Assembly (NCBI GenBank): GCA_903916735.1
Contig: CAIWXX010000062.1
Coordinates: 34,356-98,355 of the forward strand
Source of the DNA: an uncultured Acidobacteriota bacterium
GTDB lineage: Bacteria > Acidobacteriota > CAIWXX01
Direction: 5' to 3'
Length of the DNA: 64,000 bases
Of the stretch, positions 25,435 through 34,854 are shown piece by piece. Made by a program: the position numbers and the translations under genes. The notes under the pieces were generated by a model. It saw nothing but the letters and a program-made list of their open reading frames with translations, did no database searches and was not told the DNA's origin. How positions within the stretch are numbered: position 1 is the stretch's first letter; each line of letters starts with the position of its first letter.

Positions 25435-26105
25435 GTACACAATACCTTGAATTCGGATGTTTTTCGATTGGGATCGTACTACAAATGGAGCCGATCACAC
25501 AATGGAAACGCGGCAAATTTTTGCCGCGACGGAACTATTCATTTCATGGACAAGAGTATCGTCATGGTCATCAGGCAAAGCGAAGGTGCAAATTAACCTT
25601 TTTTTTCATCTCCCGGCTGATTTCGCAGCATGCGCAAATTCGTCCCAATCCGGATGCCATAACATAGCAGTTGAGATACTCTTCCTCTTGTAACAGTACA
25701 GGTGCAGAAGAGCGGGAGAAGGGCGACTCATATTCGCTTCTCCGAATCACCGCCCATTTGAACTCAGCTTGCCATGCGAACTCGGTGGTATTTAGTGATG
25801 ATGCTGCCGCACCGGGCAGGCATTCACATTTAAGTACCATCAATCTGTATCTCTCATTGCCCATCAATTGATTGAGCAGAAGGAATTCGGAAATTCCCCA
25901 TAACACTAGTTTGACCAAGCTTTAACCGTCCTCGCTCAAGGATGAGACTAACAATCTGGCGAATTTTGCTGCGACAAAAGCGGTATCTTCTTTATAATCT
26001 ATATCTTATACTATTAGCGAATAACACTCATATTTTATGCTTGACAAATTGTCAATGTTGCATTATATTATGGCCGAAACGTTAAAAAGATGGAGGAAAT
26101 GAAAA
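25435..26105. other. Intergenic region upstream of hsp20
   Basis: About 670 bases. A minus-strand open frame of about 115 codons (25571-25918) has no ribosome-binding site and no recognisable family, so I do not call it. From about 25980 to 26075 the DNA becomes clearly AT-rich and contains the hsp20 promoter and its palindrome, listed separately. No CIRCE element is present. Confidence 0.5.
26041..26069 (+). promoter_or_regulatory. hsp20 promoter with palindrome over the -35 box
   Basis: A perfect TTGACA (26041-26046) and TATATT (26064-26069) are 17 bases apart, a near-consensus housekeeping promoter. The -35 box is itself the left arm of an inverted repeat, TTGACA-AAT-TGTCAA (26041-26055), so a repressor bound there would block polymerase. 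It matches neither CIRCE nor HAIR. The heat-shock gene starts about 30 bases beyond the expected transcription start. Confidence 0.7.
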
Positions 26106-26549
26106 ATGAGACTTGTGAGATGGGAACCTTTCCGAGCCTTGGCGGTCAATCCATTCGGGGACAGCACGATGTTTGGTGATTTCGATCGCAACAAATGGCC
26201 TGAGATAGACCAAAGAGAGCAACTCGCTCCCGCGGTTGATGTTTATGAAGGAGATAGCGAGGTTATCCTGAAAGCTGATCTACCTGAGTTTGACCGCAAG
26301 AACATGTCGATCAGCATTGAAAACAATGTGCTGACTTTGAAGGGGGAGAAGAAATTCGAGGAAGAAGCGAAAAAGGAGAATTACCACAGGATTGAACGAA
26401 GCTACGGCTCCTTTGCCCGCTCCTTCAACCTCCCGAATACGATTGACCAGGACAAAGTCAAAGCTGACTACAAAGACGGCGTCCTGAAAATCACGTTTCC
26501 CAAAAAGGCGGAGCATAAGTCGAAACAGATCACGGTCACAGTCGACTGA
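26106..26549 (+). CDS. Small heat shock protein Hsp20 (alpha-crystallin family)
   Basis: A 147-residue chaperone that holds unfolding proteins in large oligomers. The N-terminal MRLVRWEPFRALAVNPFGD is the usual bacterial Hsp20 opening. The alpha-crystallin domain runs from LAPAVDVYEGDSEVILKADL through MSISIENNVLTLKGEKKFE and YGSFARSFNLPNTIDQDKVK to ADYKDGVLKITFPK, which is the conserved A-x-x-x-n-GVL motif. The tail KQITVTVD is a normal C-terminal oligomerisation region. GGAGG lies eight bases before the ATG. Expression is probably controlled at the palindromic promoter upstream. Confidence 0.95.
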   Translation: MRLVRWEPFRALAVNPFGDSTMFGDFDRNKWPEIDQREQLAPAVDVYEGDSEVILKADLPEFDRKNMSISIENNVLTLKGEKKFEEEAKKENYHRIERSYGSFARSFNLPNTIDQDKVKADYKDGVLKITFPKKAEHKSKQITVTVD

Positions 26550-26625
26550 GGTTTGAGCATAATGCTCTTCCCTTTCTATCTGGGAAATCAGATCAAATAG
26601 AATCAGCCCCCGGATCGAATAGCGA

Positions 26626-28014
26626 TTATGGCGCCGTCGGGTTATCCTCCGGCGCCATTCGCCTTTCCCGGTCACCGCGGTCCAACAGCCCTCCACACCA
26701 CTCCGAGACCACAATGACTGCAATTGGTGCAATTTGCAGCACAATCCGAGGGAATGCAATGCGTATGTGGGCTTGAACCGGCTGCCATGACGAAAGAATA
26801 AAAGCTGGAATGATCAAACAAAGAAAAGAAAAAACAAGAAAACTCAACCAACCCCGGCCTTTTTTCGCCCGGAACGCGGCAATCAGAAACAGCGGAAAAA
26901 GAAGGCCCCAATAAGTGGGCATAAGAATCAGCTTCGCCATTTCTCCGCAAATGCCGATGATCCGAGGCAGGCCAAGTTCAAATTGGCGGGCAATGAGTAA
27001 TCCGTCGTAGTCCATCGATGAATCAAATGGAAGATGCCGCTTGAGCAGAAACCAGCAGGAAAGGCCCACGAGTGATACGAGAAAAGGGATCGAATACCCG
27101 AATGATATGAAGCCACGCAGAGTCGGCCTGGTTCCTCGTCGAGAGGCAATCATCATACAGGCGAGAAGAAAGAGAATAAGGGACCCCTCAGGTTTACTCA
27201 AAGAGGAAAGCGATGCGAAAAAAAAGATGAATCCAGCCGAAAAGGTGTCGTCTCTGTCTATCCATCGAGCAAAAAGACCGGCAGCCGCGACATTAAATGA
27301 TGCGGAAACGATCTCGACAAGAGAGACATCCAGCGCTGATGCCCATGTTGGCAGGTATGCAAGGAGCGTTGCTCCAAACAGCGACACTCCTGTCGTCATT
27401 CCTCGTTGACGTAGAAAGCCGAACATCAATACCAGGGCGGCGATTCCGAAGAGCGCGATAGGCGGTTTGAAGAGGCGATCGTCGCCGGCTGGCCCGAAAC
27501 CGGCAAAATATGCCTGGAGAATCGGAACGAGAACTGGGTAAGCCGGCTGGAGATGAACTCGGTACGGATCCTCAAAAGCCGGGACTCGGATCGTCCCTTC
27601 TTCTAAAAGGACCTTGGCTTTGTATCCCCATATGATTCGGCTGTCCCATCCAAGGAGAGGCAGGATTTGAGTTTCCGCGATTGGTTTCATTGCCGCGATA
27701 CAAAGAAGAACCGACAGGACGATCGGCCAGGCGGAGAATCGGGGACAACTCCAGTTCTTGATTCGGACGATCCAATCTCGCAGCCCGAAAACCCCCGTGA
27801 GGAGGAGAATAGTGGTGATTGCCGGATTCAAGATCCGGCATCCGACGGCAATAAACACCAATCCGCAAATGCCGGTAATCCCTGAACCTGCGAGAAACGA
27901 AAGCGAGACAAACAAGGCAGGATGAAGCTTGGAAGCAATGCCTCCACGTGATAAAAACCCGGCACCGCCCCAGAGCAGCAAAATAGCCGGCGGCAGCATC
28001 GAGAGCAAGATCAC
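26626..28014 (-). CDS. Polytopic membrane protein, GT39/GT-C-like
   Basis: A 462-residue protein with about eleven membrane helices. The first large loop holds PLLGWDSRIIWGYKAKVLLE, an aspartate/tryptophan-bearing segment like those after the first helices of GT-C glycosyltransferases, and later FASLSSLSKPEGSLILFLLA resembles the KPEG region of uncharacterised relatives. A lipid-linked sugar glycosyltransferase is plausible but the assignment rests on general layout. The start is GTG 28014, two bases after the TAG stop of the preceding gene. It is the last gene of an operon with the small membrane protein, comM and the MltD-like gene. Confidence 0.68.
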   Translation of the reverse strand: MILLSMLPPAILLLWGGAGFLSRGGIASKLHPALFVSLSFLAGSGITGICGLVFIAVGCRILNPAITTILLLTGVFGLRDWIVRIKNWSCPRFSAWPIVLSVLLCIAAMKPIAETQILPLLGWDSRIIWGYKAKVLLEEGTIRVPAFEDPYRVHLQPAYPVLVPILQAYFAGFGPAGDDRLFKPPIALFGIAALVLMFGFLRQRGMTTGVSLFGATLLAYLPTWASALDVSLVEIVSASFNVAAAGLFARWIDRDDTFSAGFIFFFASLSSLSKPEGSLILFLLACMMIASRRGTRPTLRGFISFGYSIPFLVSLVGLSCWFLLKRHLPFDSSMDYDGLLIARQFELGLPRIIGICGEMAKLILMPTYWGLLFPLFLIAAFRAKKGRGWLSFLVFSFLCLIIPAFILSSWQPVQAHIRIAFPRIVLQIAPIAVIVVSEWCGGLLDRGDRERRMAPEDNPTAP

Positions 28015-28016
28015 AA

Positions 28017-28487
28017 CTAATTACCTCGGATGGGTACTCGTTTGAGCAACTGGCGGCGAGCAGTTCCTGCCGCAAAGTCCTCGATCATCCACGAGACTTC
28101 GATGTCGGGTTTTCGCGGGAACAGCCTCTGACGAGGAGATGGCTTGATGATCTGAAGATCGATATCCGGTGTCGTGGTTTCCTGGAATAGCTGATCGGGG
28201 TAGAGATAATAATTCAACAGCCAGGGCTCAGCATCAGTCCGCAGGAGGACTCTCTCACCAGGCGGAATGACGCGTCGGCACAGCATGGTCAATTCAGCCC
28301 ACTGAGGACGATATAGATAACTCGCCCGGTGTTCAATGTCAGCGCTCCACCACCATCTGATAAGATGATACTTGTTAGAAAAAACCCCTTCGGCAATGTA
28401 AATCGAGAATGCTGTATGCAGGCCCACTAGGAATAGTCCGACTTGTCGCCGGAATTTCGCAGACACGATAAAAGATGGCACTTGCAT
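28017..28487 (-). CDS. Hypothetical membrane-anchored protein
   Basis: A 156-residue protein with one N-terminal membrane helix (about residues 12-34, RQVGLFLVGLHTAFSIYIAE) and an otherwise soluble remainder containing HLIRWWWSADIEHRASYLYR, PPGERVLLRTDAEPWLLNYY and a basic C-terminus. The last part looks like the periplasmic tail seen in some glycosyltransferase-like proteins, so it may be a split partner of the polytopic protein two bases downstream. I recognise no named family. The ATG lacks a strong ribosome-binding site and lies 20 bases past the comM stop. Confidence 0.6.
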   Translation of the reverse strand: MQVPSFIVSAKFRRQVGLFLVGLHTAFSIYIAEGVFSNKYHLIRWWWSADIEHRASYLYRPQWAELTMLCRRVIPPGERVLLRTDAEPWLLNYYLYPDQLFQETTTPDIDLQIIKPSPRQRLFPRKPDIEVSWMIEDFAAGTARRQLLKRVPIRGN

Positions 28488-28507
28488 CAGATCAATGGCA
28501 TGGCCAA

Positions 28508-30019
28508 CTATAGGTATCGATCTATGCTTCGCAACTGTATGGCTTCGGCCAGGTGATTCTGATCGACCCTCTCCTGCCCTTCCAGATCGGCGATTGTCCT
28601 GGCGACTCGCAAGATGCGATGGTAGGCGCGTGCGCTGATCCCCATTTGGCGGGAGGCCGTATCGAGGAGAGCCGTCATTTTCTCGTCAAGAGGGCAATGT
28701 TTCTTGATCATCCTCCCATCCATTCGGGCGTTGATTCTGACTTTCGGGAGGCGAGCAGCCTCGCGGTCACGGGCCTGGCGGATTCGTTCTGCCATGCGGC
28801 TGGATGGTTCTCCCATCCGGTCGCTCCGTAATTCCTGGATGTGGACGGCCGGGACTTCGAGCTGGATGTCGATCCGATCGAGAATCGGTCCGGAGATGCG
28901 GTTGAAATATTTCTGTCTTTGCAGGGGTGTACAAACGCATTGGCGGTTGCTGTCGCCGAAAAATCCACAGGGGCATGGATTCAGTGCCGCGACCAGCATG
29001 AATCGGCAGGGGAAGGTCACCGCTTGCGTTGCACGTGAAATGGTCACAACGCCGTCTTCAATGGGCTGTCGGAGTGATTCGAGCACAGTTCGAGGGAACT
29101 CGGTGAACTCATCCATGAAAAGGACTCCATTGTGAGCCAGGCTGATCTCGCCAGGCTTCGGATGCGACCCGCCTCCGATGAGACCGGCTTCAGAGACACT
29201 GTGGTGAGGTGCACGAAACGGGCGAATGCGAACGGCTCCTCGTCCATCCATCAAACCCGCAGCCGAATAAATCTTAGTGCATTCGATGATTTCCTCCAGA
29301 CACATGTCGGGCATGATTGAGGGGAGGCATCGTGCAAGCATCGTTTTCCCCGACCCCGGCGGTCCGACCATCAACACGTTGTGTCCGCCCGCAGCAGCGA
29401 TCTCCAGCGCGCGTTTCGCGGTCTCCTGGCCTTTGACCTCCTGGAAATCCTGCGATGGTGTTGAGTCATCGATCGGCGGAGGAGCCATAGGCCGTGATTC
29501 TGTATTCCCATGTGTCAGGAGTGAGATGACATCAGAGAGACAAGCTGCCGATAAGATTGGAAAATCGCGCACCAGCGACGCTTCGGATGCGTTGATCTGC
29601 GGCAGCACAATTCCATGGAATCCGGAGTTCCGTGCAAGCACAGTCGCCGCCAGAGCTCCGCGAACCTGGCGCAAAGCACCATCGAGAGCCAGTTCGCCGA
29701 GGAGCAGGTAATCGCCGAGCAGTGGCAGATCGGCGACACCCGTTGCACGCAAGATCCCCATCGCGATTGGCAGATCAAATGCGCCTCCCTCTTTCCTCAG
29801 ATCGGCCGGCGCCAAGTTAACCGTAATACGAGAAGAGGGAAGCTTCAGCCCTGAGTTCTTGATAGCGCTGACGATACGCTCGCGACTCTCGCGGACCGTT
29901 GCATCGGGAAGACCGACGACGATGTAATATGGAAACCCCGAGGCTGTTGAATCAACCTCGACGGCCACCGGGATCGCATCAATGCCGGCCAGAGTCGCTG
30001 TTTTTGCGATTGCCAGCAT
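28508..30019 (-). CDS. comM: YifB/ComM-type Mg-chelatase-like AAA+ ATPase
   Basis: A 503-residue AAA+ ATPase. ComM in competent bacteria is a hexameric helicase that drives branch migration during integration of transforming DNA, and the family is widespread. The N-terminal domain carries the Lon-protease-like fold (IDAIPVAVEVDSTASGFPYYIVVGLPDA, SRITVNLAPADLRKEG). The ATPase core has VGPPGSGKTMLARCLPSIMP as Walker A, GVLFMDEFTEFPR as Walker B, and MLVAALNPCPCGFFGD with zinc-binding type cysteines; the C-terminal lid includes YHRILRVARTIADLEG. Length is typical. It starts 15 bases after the stop of the lytic transglycosylase gene and is in the same operon. Confidence 0.93.
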   Translation of the reverse strand: MLAIAKTATLAGIDAIPVAVEVDSTASGFPYYIVVGLPDATVRESRERIVSAIKNSGLKLPSSRITVNLAPADLRKEGGAFDLPIAMGILRATGVADLPLLGDYLLLGELALDGALRQVRGALAATVLARNSGFHGIVLPQINASEASLVRDFPILSAACLSDVISLLTHGNTESRPMAPPPIDDSTPSQDFQEVKGQETAKRALEIAAAGGHNVLMVGPPGSGKTMLARCLPSIMPDMCLEEIIECTKIYSAAGLMDGRGAVRIRPFRAPHHSVSEAGLIGGGSHPKPGEISLAHNGVLFMDEFTEFPRTVLESLRQPIEDGVVTISRATQAVTFPCRFMLVAALNPCPCGFFGDSNRQCVCTPLQRQKYFNRISGPILDRIDIQLEVPAVHIQELRSDRMGEPSSRMAERIRQARDREAARLPKVRINARMDGRMIKKHCPLDEKMTALLDTASRQMGISARAYHRILRVARTIADLEGQERVDQNHLAEAIQLRSIDRYL

Positions 30020-30034
30020 GTGCTGGAAGCGGAT

Positions 30035-31861
30035 TTACTTCTTGCCGCGGTAGATCGTCAGCCGATCGCCGGGACGAATCGACCCTGATCGAGCCAGGCG
30101 GTTCAGACTCCGGATCGAATCGACGGTAGTATTATAGTTGTTGGCGATGTTATAAAGAGTGTCGCCCTTCTTCACGAGATATATGACCTTCTCATAAGAT
30201 CCGCGCGACGCAACCTTCGTCTCACTTTGATGGACACTCAGCTTATCTCCAGGATGCAGAACCGTGCTGCGCAGACTGTTCCGTTCCATGAGCTCTGATG
30301 GCGAGATGTCAAAAGAGCGGGCGATGCTGAAAATTGTGTCTCCGGAATGAACCGTGTATGCGCCCCCGACAGTGGTCGGAGTCGATTGCTGACGATAGCC
30401 ATGAGGAGATGAATTCGCCTGAGCCAGCAGCTTCGGTCCCATTGGAATAATCAATTTGGCCCCGACAGCCAGAGCCTCCTTCTGAAGCGAATTGGCTTGC
30501 AGGATGGTGTTCACATTCGTTCCGTAGAGACCGGCAATTTTGGTCAGTGTGTCGCCATTTTGAACCGTTCGCAAACGCCATGTCACGCGCTTGTCGCCCG
30601 GAATTCTTTCAAAATTTTCAGCGAAAGTTTCGGACTGCCCTCGAGGCAACAGCAATGCATAGTTGGAAGTCCCCTTCGGTGTCGTCAGCCTGCGCAACTC
30701 AGGGTTGAGATCCTGAAGATCTGCCAACGTCGTATCGGCACATTCTGCAATCAAGCGGAGATCAGTTGTGGCTGGTATGTTGACGACTTCGAAATCGATT
30801 GGACTATCAGGCTGGATGTCGAATCCGTATTTTTCCTGGTTCTTTGCGATGAGCATGCCGGCGAGGATGGCCGGGACATAATTCTTTGTTTCAGTCCGAA
30901 GGTATCGCGAGTCAGCAAGATCCCAGAAACTCGCCTTGCCTGTTCTCTTGAGGGCGTTCTCGATTGTTCTTTCGCCGGCGTTGTAGGCAGCCATGGCCAG
31001 GTACCAGTCGCCGAACATCGAATAGAGATCTTTGAAATAACCGGCGGCGGCATGAGTTGCTTTCTCCGGATCACACCGTTCATCAACCCACCAATCGCTT
31101 CGGAGATTGTAGCGCCGTCCGGTCCCTGAGATAAATTGCCACATTCCCATGGCGTGAGCGCGACTATATGCATGCGACTTGAACGAGCTTTCTATCAGAG
31201 CCACATAGGCCAGATCCTGAGGGAGCCCTTCCTCCTTGAAAATGGCGCGCACCATGTCAAGGTATCGGCCGCTTCTCCAGAGACCTCCTTCCATCTCGTA
31301 TCGCCTCTGATGCTGGAAAGAGCTGATGAAAGCCAAAACTCTCGAATTCACAACAACAGGGATATCGTAATCGGCAGGGTTGATCTCGCCTTCGATTTTC
31401 TGGATCAGTTCATTCGTCTCAGCTGCCACAGGAGGTTCTTCAACCGGGACGTCCAATTCATCGATTGGGGCAGGCTCGAGAGGCACTTCTGTGAAGCCAT
31501 CACCTTCCTGGAAGGCTTCAAGCTCACGCTTATGGATCTCAGTGATATAAGTATCAAAAGCAGCAGAAAGCATCTTATCTTGCGCCGGGTTGATTCCGGA
31601 TAGCAGGAATGTATCGATGCAGGAGTCAAAATCGCGCCGGGCCTTTTCAAGGTGGCCGTTTTTGTATTCGGTCTCTCCGCGATCGTAATAGAAAGCGGCG
31701 GCATCGAGAACTTGTTTGGCGCGTGTTTCCATCGGATTCGGTTGAACGATTGGCGCTGTGACGACAGGAAGAGCGTCAGGACCTTTGGTTTTCAGCGACG
31801 TGCCCCCGCAGGAGATGAGCAAGGCCACGCATCCGGCCAAAAGAATAGAAATCTTCCACAT
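30035..31861 (-). CDS. MltD-like lytic transglycosylase lipoprotein with three LysM domains
   Basis: A 608-residue lipoprotein: the signal peptide ends in LLISC, placing the lipidated cysteine at 18. Residues 40-110 form a helical region, followed by an acidic proline-rich linker. The SLT domain spans about 195-345, with catalytic Glu224 in ALIESSFKSHAYSRAHAMG, then MWQFISGTGRRYNL and DWYLAMAAYNAGERTIENA. Three LysM repeats follow (about 435-480, 495-540 and 560-605; for example VQNGDTLTKIAGLYGTNVNTI). It should cut peptidoglycan with anhydro-product formation while attached to the outer membrane. A good promoter lies 30-60 bases upstream of the ATG. The gene heads the operon with comM. Confidence 0.92.
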   Translation of the reverse strand: MWKISILLAGCVALLISCGGTSLKTKGPDALPVVTAPIVQPNPMETRAKQVLDAAAFYYDRGETEYKNGHLEKARRDFDSCIDTFLLSGINPAQDKMLSAAFDTYITEIHKRELEAFQEGDGFTEVPLEPAPIDELDVPVEEPPVAAETNELIQKIEGEINPADYDIPVVVNSRVLAFISSFQHQRRYEMEGGLWRSGRYLDMVRAIFKEEGLPQDLAYVALIESSFKSHAYSRAHAMGMWQFISGTGRRYNLRSDWWVDERCDPEKATHAAAGYFKDLYSMFGDWYLAMAAYNAGERTIENALKRTGKASFWDLADSRYLRTETKNYVPAILAGMLIAKNQEKYGFDIQPDSPIDFEVVNIPATTDLRLIAECADTTLADLQDLNPELRRLTTPKGTSNYALLLPRGQSETFAENFERIPGDKRVTWRLRTVQNGDTLTKIAGLYGTNVNTILQANSLQKEALAVGAKLIIPMGPKLLAQANSSPHGYRQQSTPTTVGGAYTVHSGDTIFSIARSFDISPSELMERNSLRSTVLHPGDKLSVHQSETKVASRGSYEKVIYLVKKGDTLYNIANNYNTTVDSIRSLNRLARSGSIRPGDRLTIYRGKK

Positions 31862-31893
31862 TTTTACCTACCCGATCGAAGCAGTACTGCCGC

Positions 31894-31923
31894 CTTATAC
31901 CATGATCTTGTTGAACTGGTCAA
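31894..31923 (-). promoter_or_regulatory. Promoter of the MltD-like operon
   Basis: On the minus strand TTGACC (31923-31918) and TATAAG (31899-31894) are separated by 18 bases, giving a start site near 31887 and a leader of about 26 bases before ATG 31861. I saw no operator-like repeat around it. Confidence 0.55.
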
Positions 31924-32147
31924 AGCCTTTTTTTAAAGGTTGAGCCATTCACGATGGCAACTCGACCGGCCTCATCATCCGCAATGTTTTTTTCCGGGCT
32001 CATGAGCTTTATTAAGCGGAAGTGACTGACAGCATGAATGTTGCTGCCAGATCGGCGAAATGTTCTGCTCCTGAAATAGGCAAGCACGACTTGCTTGCGG
32101 CCGCCACTCCTGATAGAAAAGTGGCCGTTCGATAGGAGGGACACGGA

Positions 32148-33785
32148 TTGAAATCGAAGTTAGGTGACCAAGGAGTACTGCAATTCGAAGCTGAACCGGT
32201 CGTCGTTGCTTCGGGAGCCGTTCGACCTGCGAGGCGAGCAACGGCTGAATCGATGGCTCAAAAGCAGCGTGAAATTTCCATTTCCGAGTTCTTTAGCAAG
32301 AACCGCCATCTCCTGGGCTTCGACAATCCGCAAAAGGCACTGCTTACTGCTATCAAAGAAGCTGTTGATAATTCACTGGATGCATGCGAAGAAGCCGGCA
32401 TTCTGCCGGAACTTAAGATCATCATCAGGCAGATCTCAGAAACACGCTTTGTCATGTCGGTCGAAGACAATGGCCCGGGCATCGTCAAACAGCAAATACC
32501 AAAGATTTTTGGAAAGCTGCTCTATGGATCCAAGTTTCACACAATGAAGCAATCACGAGGGCAGCAAGGCATCGGCATTTCGGCCGCCGGAATGTACGGG
32601 CAACTCACCTCCGGCAAACCCACCTGCATCCGATCACGGACCGGAAGCGACAAGCCGGCGCATTATTATGAAATTCGAATTGACACCAATAAGAATGCCC
32701 CCACCATCGTCAAGGATGAAAAAGTGGATTGGGACCCGCCGCACGGGACGCGAGTCGAAATAGAAATGGAGGCAACCTTTAAGAAGGGCCGTCGTTCGGT
32801 CGATGACTATATCCAGCAAACCGCCCTGGCCAATCCGCATGCAACGATCCACTATGTGAATCCTCTTGGCGAGATCTGCGATTTTGAAAGAGCCGCAGCA
32901 GAGCTCCCAGTCGAACCGAAGGAAATCAAGCCGCATCCGTATGGCGTCGAGCTCGGCATGCTTCACAAGATCATGACCTCATCAGGCTCAGGTAGTATTC
33001 ATAAGATCCTGCAGAAGGAATTCTCACGCGTCTCCGATCGAGTGGCTGAAGAGATCATCCAAAAATCGGGCCTTCGCGGAGACAGGCGGTCACGGGACAT
33101 GTCGATGCCCGAGGCCGAATCGCTCCTCAAGGCGATACAGCGAGTCAAAATCATGGCGCCACCGACATCATGCCTCTCTCCAATCGGCGAGAAGCTAATA
33201 CTGGACGGTCTGAAAGCTCGATTCAAAGCCGACTTCTACACCGTCACATCCCGATCGCCGGCTGTCTACCGAGGGAACCCATTTCAGATTGAGGTGGGGT
33301 TGGCCTATGGTGGTGAGTTGCCATCTGAGGAATCGATGGAGTTGTTCCGGATTGCCAATCGTGCGCCGCTTCAATATCAGCAGTCCGGGTGTGCCATCTT
33401 CCGTGCTGCAGTGACAACCGATTGGAGGAGCTATGGCCTTCAGCAACCGAAGGGAGCGCTACCGGTTGGACCTGTGGCCCTTTTCGTCCACATGGCATCA
33501 GTGTGGGTTCCTTTTACATCGGAAAGCAAGGAAGCCATCGCGCATTACCCGGAAATTATCAAGGAGATGAGGCTCGGCATCCAGGAATGCGCCCGCCGAC
33601 TCTCTGCGCACGTCCGTCATCATCGTCGCCAAGCCGATGAATTTAAAAAACTATCCTATATTGAAAAGTTCATCCCACACATCGGAATAGCACTCGGCGA
33701 CATACTCTCCCTGAGCCGGGAAAAGCAGAAAGAGATCGTTGAGGTTCTGACGGATACACTCCAGCGGTCGCGGCAAGCGGATTAG
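32148..33785 (+). CDS. top6B: Type IIB DNA topoisomerase VI subunit B
   Basis: A 545-residue GHKL ATPase subunit of topoisomerase VI, the enzyme that passes one duplex through another and is characteristic of archaea and plants. The Bergerat fold is complete: FFSKNRHLLGFDNPQKALL, the N box KEAVDNSLDACEEAG (Glu71, Asn75), G1 VEDNGPG (106-112), and G2 SRGQQGIGISAAGMYG (136-151). The transducer domain includes RSYGLQQPKGALPVGPV, whose lysine should touch the ATP phosphate. Length is near that of Sulfolobus Top6B. The start is TTG 32148 with AGGAGGG seven bases upstream. The DNA-cutting A subunit (Spo11/Top6A) is normally adjacent; neither neighbour nor any other gene in the window encodes it. 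Confidence 0.92.
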   Translation: MKSKLGDQGVLQFEAEPVVVASGAVRPARRATAESMAQKQREISISEFFSKNRHLLGFDNPQKALLTAIKEAVDNSLDACEEAGILPELKIIIRQISETRFVMSVEDNGPGIVKQQIPKIFGKLLYGSKFHTMKQSRGQQGIGISAAGMYGQLTSGKPTCIRSRTGSDKPAHYYEIRIDTNKNAPTIVKDEKVDWDPPHGTRVEIEMEATFKKGRRSVDDYIQQTALANPHATIHYVNPLGEICDFERAAAELPVEPKEIKPHPYGVELGMLHKIMTSSGSGSIHKILQKEFSRVSDRVAEEIIQKSGLRGDRRSRDMSMPEAESLLKAIQRVKIMAPPTSCLSPIGEKLILDGLKARFKADFYTVTSRSPAVYRGNPFQIEVGLAYGGELPSEESMELFRIANRAPLQYQQSGCAIFRAAVTTDWRSYGLQQPKGALPVGPVALFVHMASVWVPFTSESKEAIAHYPEIIKEMRLGIQECARRLSAHVRHHRRQADEFKKLSYIEKFIPHIGIALGDILSLSREKQKEIVEVLTDTLQRSRQAD

Positions 33786-33838
33786 AGCCGACTCGGAATG
33801 GCCCCTTGCAACCAATGTCACTCTGACTGCATTTCGTC

Positions 33839-34834
33839 TCAATTATAGCCTAGAAGGCTTAGGATCCCATAAGCCATCGCCGCGATCAGAGCCGAGCCGG
33901 GAATGGTGAGAATCCAGGCCCAGACTATTCCACCGGCAACTCCCCAGCGCACAGCCGAGAGGCGGTGCGTTGCACCCATACCCACGATGGCACCGGTGAT
34001 CGTGTGAGTTGTAGACACCGGAATGCCCAATCCAGTTGCTAGAAACAAGGTCATGGCTCCGGCAGTCTCCGCGCAGAATCCCCCGAGCGGCTTGAGCCGG
34101 GTCATGCGCATTCCCATGGTCTTCACGATTCGCCACCCGCCAAAGAGGGTTCCGAGAGCAATCGCCGTATAGCAGCTTAAGACAACCCATAGTGGGATAT
34201 GGAAGACCGGCCCCATATAGCCTGATGTATAGAGCAGGATGCCGATGATCCCAATCGTCTTCTGAGCGTCGTTTCCACCATGCCCCAGGCTGTACATGCC
34301 GGCGGAGAGAAGCTGTAGTCGCCGGAACCAAGTATCGATCCTCCATGGAATCTGCTTTCGCACGATCCAATGCACAATGATCGAAATGCTCATGGCCAGG
34401 ATCATTCCAAGCAAAGGAGAGATGACAATGAAGAGGAATATTTTTCTCAGACCGGTCCAGATCAGTGAGCTGAAACCGTAATGAATCACGGCAGCTCCGG
34501 CAAAACCGCCAATCAACGCATGTGAACTGCTCGTGGGCAACCCAAGCCACCATGTCAGAAGATCCCATAAAGTCGCGCCGATGAGCGCAGCGAGAATGAC
34601 GTAGAGGGTGATCGCTTCTTCACGGATGATTCCCTTCCCGATCGTCGTCGCAACATGCAAACCAAAAACCAGAAATGCAACAAAGTTGAAAAAAGCGGCC
34701 CATATGACGGCATACCGAGGGGACAGCACACGCGTGCTGACGACAGTCGCGATGCTATTGGCAGCATCATGAAAACCGTTAATAAAATCGAAGACAAGGG
34801 CGACAGCGATGATTGTGACGACGAGAGTCAGCAT
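33839..34834 (-). CDS. pit: PiT-family inorganic phosphate transporter
   Basis: A 331-residue membrane protein of the PiT family, which imports phosphate (often as a metal-phosphate) with protons or sodium. The two signature halves are visible: FDFINGFHDAANSIATVVST at the start and GHGGNDAQKTIGIIGILLY in the middle, together with GLPTSSSHALIGGFAGAAV and GIPVSTTHTITGAIVG. About ten helices are predicted. The length is short for the family but contains both repeats. It begins 20 bases after the stop of a DUF47 protein gene, the usual partner and likely regulator. Confidence 0.94.
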   Translation of the reverse strand: MLTLVVTIIAVALVFDFINGFHDAANSIATVVSTRVLSPRYAVIWAAFFNFVAFLVFGLHVATTIGKGIIREEAITLYVILAALIGATLWDLLTWWLGLPTSSSHALIGGFAGAAVIHYGFSSLIWTGLRKIFLFIVISPLLGMILAMSISIIVHWIVRKQIPWRIDTWFRRLQLLSAGMYSLGHGGNDAQKTIGIIGILLYTSGYMGPVFHIPLWVVLSCYTAIALGTLFGGWRIVKTMGMRMTRLKPLGGFCAETAGAMTLFLATGLGIPVSTTHTITGAIVGMGATHRLSAVRWGVAGGIVWAWILTIPGSALIAAMAYGILSLLGYN

Positions 34835-34854
34835 GAAGAGTACTGTTTTCTGGA

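Noticed and set aside
25571..25918. A 115-codon minus-strand frame between yihY-like and hsp20 genes
   Set aside because: No ribosome-binding site, no recognisable family, and composition is not clearly protein-like.
25980..26060. A CIRCE (HrcA) element before hsp20
   Set aside because: Only a loose ACACTC half-match is present; the paired TTAGCACTC/GAGTGCTAA arms are not.
33843..34568. A 241-codon minus-strand frame inside the phosphate transporter gene
   Set aside because: The PiT signatures are all in the other phase; this is a shadow.
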